Source of the DNA: Candidatus Omnitrophota bacterium
Lineage (GTDB): Bacteria > Omnitrophota > Gorgyraeia > Gorgyraeales > Gorgyraeaceae
DNA: 7,932 nt
Direction of reading: 5' to 3'
Assembly: GCA_020057645.1 (NCBI GenBank)
Contig: JAGVFL010000089.1
Span: 1-7,932 of the forward strand
The notes under the pieces were generated by a model. The model searched no databases. It was given only the letters and a program-made list of their open reading frames with translations, and was not told the DNA's origin. A program made the translations under genes and the position numbers. This document shows positions 7,553-7,932 of this stretch, one piece after another; position 1 is the first letter of the stretch; each line of letters begins with the position of its first letter.

Positions 7553-7932
7553 ATTTGCGGATATAGTCATTAACCGGCCCATAGAAGGGCCTTTTACATA
7601 TTCTATTCCGGAATCTCTCAAAGAGGATCTTGAAATAGGCAGCATAGTAGAAGTGTCTTTCGGAAGCAAAACAGTTACGGGTTACGTGGTAGGTCTTTCC
7701 GATAAATGCGATATAGAGAAAATTAAACCTATAAATAGCATCATTGATAAAACCCTGGCCATAGATTCCGGGATGCTGGAGCTTACAAAATGGATTTCAA
7801 GGTATTATTATTCATCATGGGGAGAGGCAATCTCTGCAGCTATCCCGGGCGTGCTTAAAAAAAGCGTTTCCGTTAAAAGGCATAAAAAAGAAAAACATGA
7901 CGAAGCAAGTGAAGAGTTTGAATTTATAGACG
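7542..7932 (+). CDS. priA: Primosomal protein N' (PriA helicase), 3' partial
   Basis: The first 130 codons of the replication-restart helicase PriA, cut by the window end. What is visible is the N-terminal 3'-end-binding domain: ADIVINRPIEGPFTYSIPE at 6-24, IGSIVEVSFGSKTVTGYVVG at 32-51, then the start of the winged-helix region (LTKWISRYYYSSWGEAISAA, and IPGVLKK at 101-107). These are the usual PriA N-terminal landmarks at the usual spacing. The helicase motifs and the zinc-binding cysteines lie beyond the window and cannot be checked. The ATG lies inside the last codons of udg (11-base overlap), so translation is probably coupled. PriA reloads the replisome at collapsed forks, which fits a cluster with ligase and glycosylase. 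Confidence 0.9.
   Translation, partial: MNYKFADIVINRPIEGPFTYSIPESLKEDLEIGSIVEVSFGSKTVTGYVVGLSDKCDIEKIKPINSIIDKTLAIDSGMLELTKWISRYYYSSWGEAISAAIPGVLKKSVSVKRHKKEKHDEASEEFEFID

Overview
The window is a gene-dense bacterial fragment with every gene on the + strand. It looks like part of the chromosome of an uncultured bacterium of moderate-to-low GC. The gene set is bacterial: NAD-dependent DNA ligase, XerD, PriA, BioY, and a lipobox lipoprotein in a diderm style. AT-rich lysine and isoleucine codons and a GC-rich palindromic repeat lying between genes recall candidate phyla such as Omnitrophota. That placement is an inference from general resemblance and should be held loosely.

Bases 1-1768 hold a two-component pair. 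The first gene is a membrane-bound NtrB-like histidine kinase with its 5' end outside the window; the second is an overlapping stand-alone receiver protein with no output domain. This segment is visibly AT-richer than most of what follows. Bases 1826-2410 encode BioY, the biotin-binding S component of an ECF transporter, behind a near-perfect Shine-Dalgarno sequence. Bases 2411-2557 hold a 30-codon ORF that looks like the severed start of a larger gene and runs directly into a 31-base near-perfect hairpin. Bases 2558-2830 encode a canonical acylphosphatase.

Bases 2834-2910 are a compact GC-rich palindromic repeat that fills the gap between acyP and ligA and ends exactly where the ligA start codons begin. 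It leaves ligA without a recognisable ribosome binding site.

Bases 2911-7932 form one tightly packed cluster: ligA, an unrecognised small lipoprotein, an MBL-fold (glyoxalase II-like) hydrolase, xerD, a family 4 uracil-DNA glycosylase, and the beginning of priA, which is cut by the window end. Junctions are 4-base ATGA overlaps, a 2-base gap or an 11-base overlap, so translational coupling is likely. Four of the six members act in DNA repair, replication restart or chromosome resolution. The lipoprotein and the hydrolase are the odd members.

I see no CRISPR array, rRNA, tRNA, transposase or phage gene. The most interesting material is the two non-coding palindromic elements, the broken gene between bioY and acyP, and the lipoprotein inside a genome-maintenance operon. 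I do not see clear evidence of a wholly new multi-gene system.
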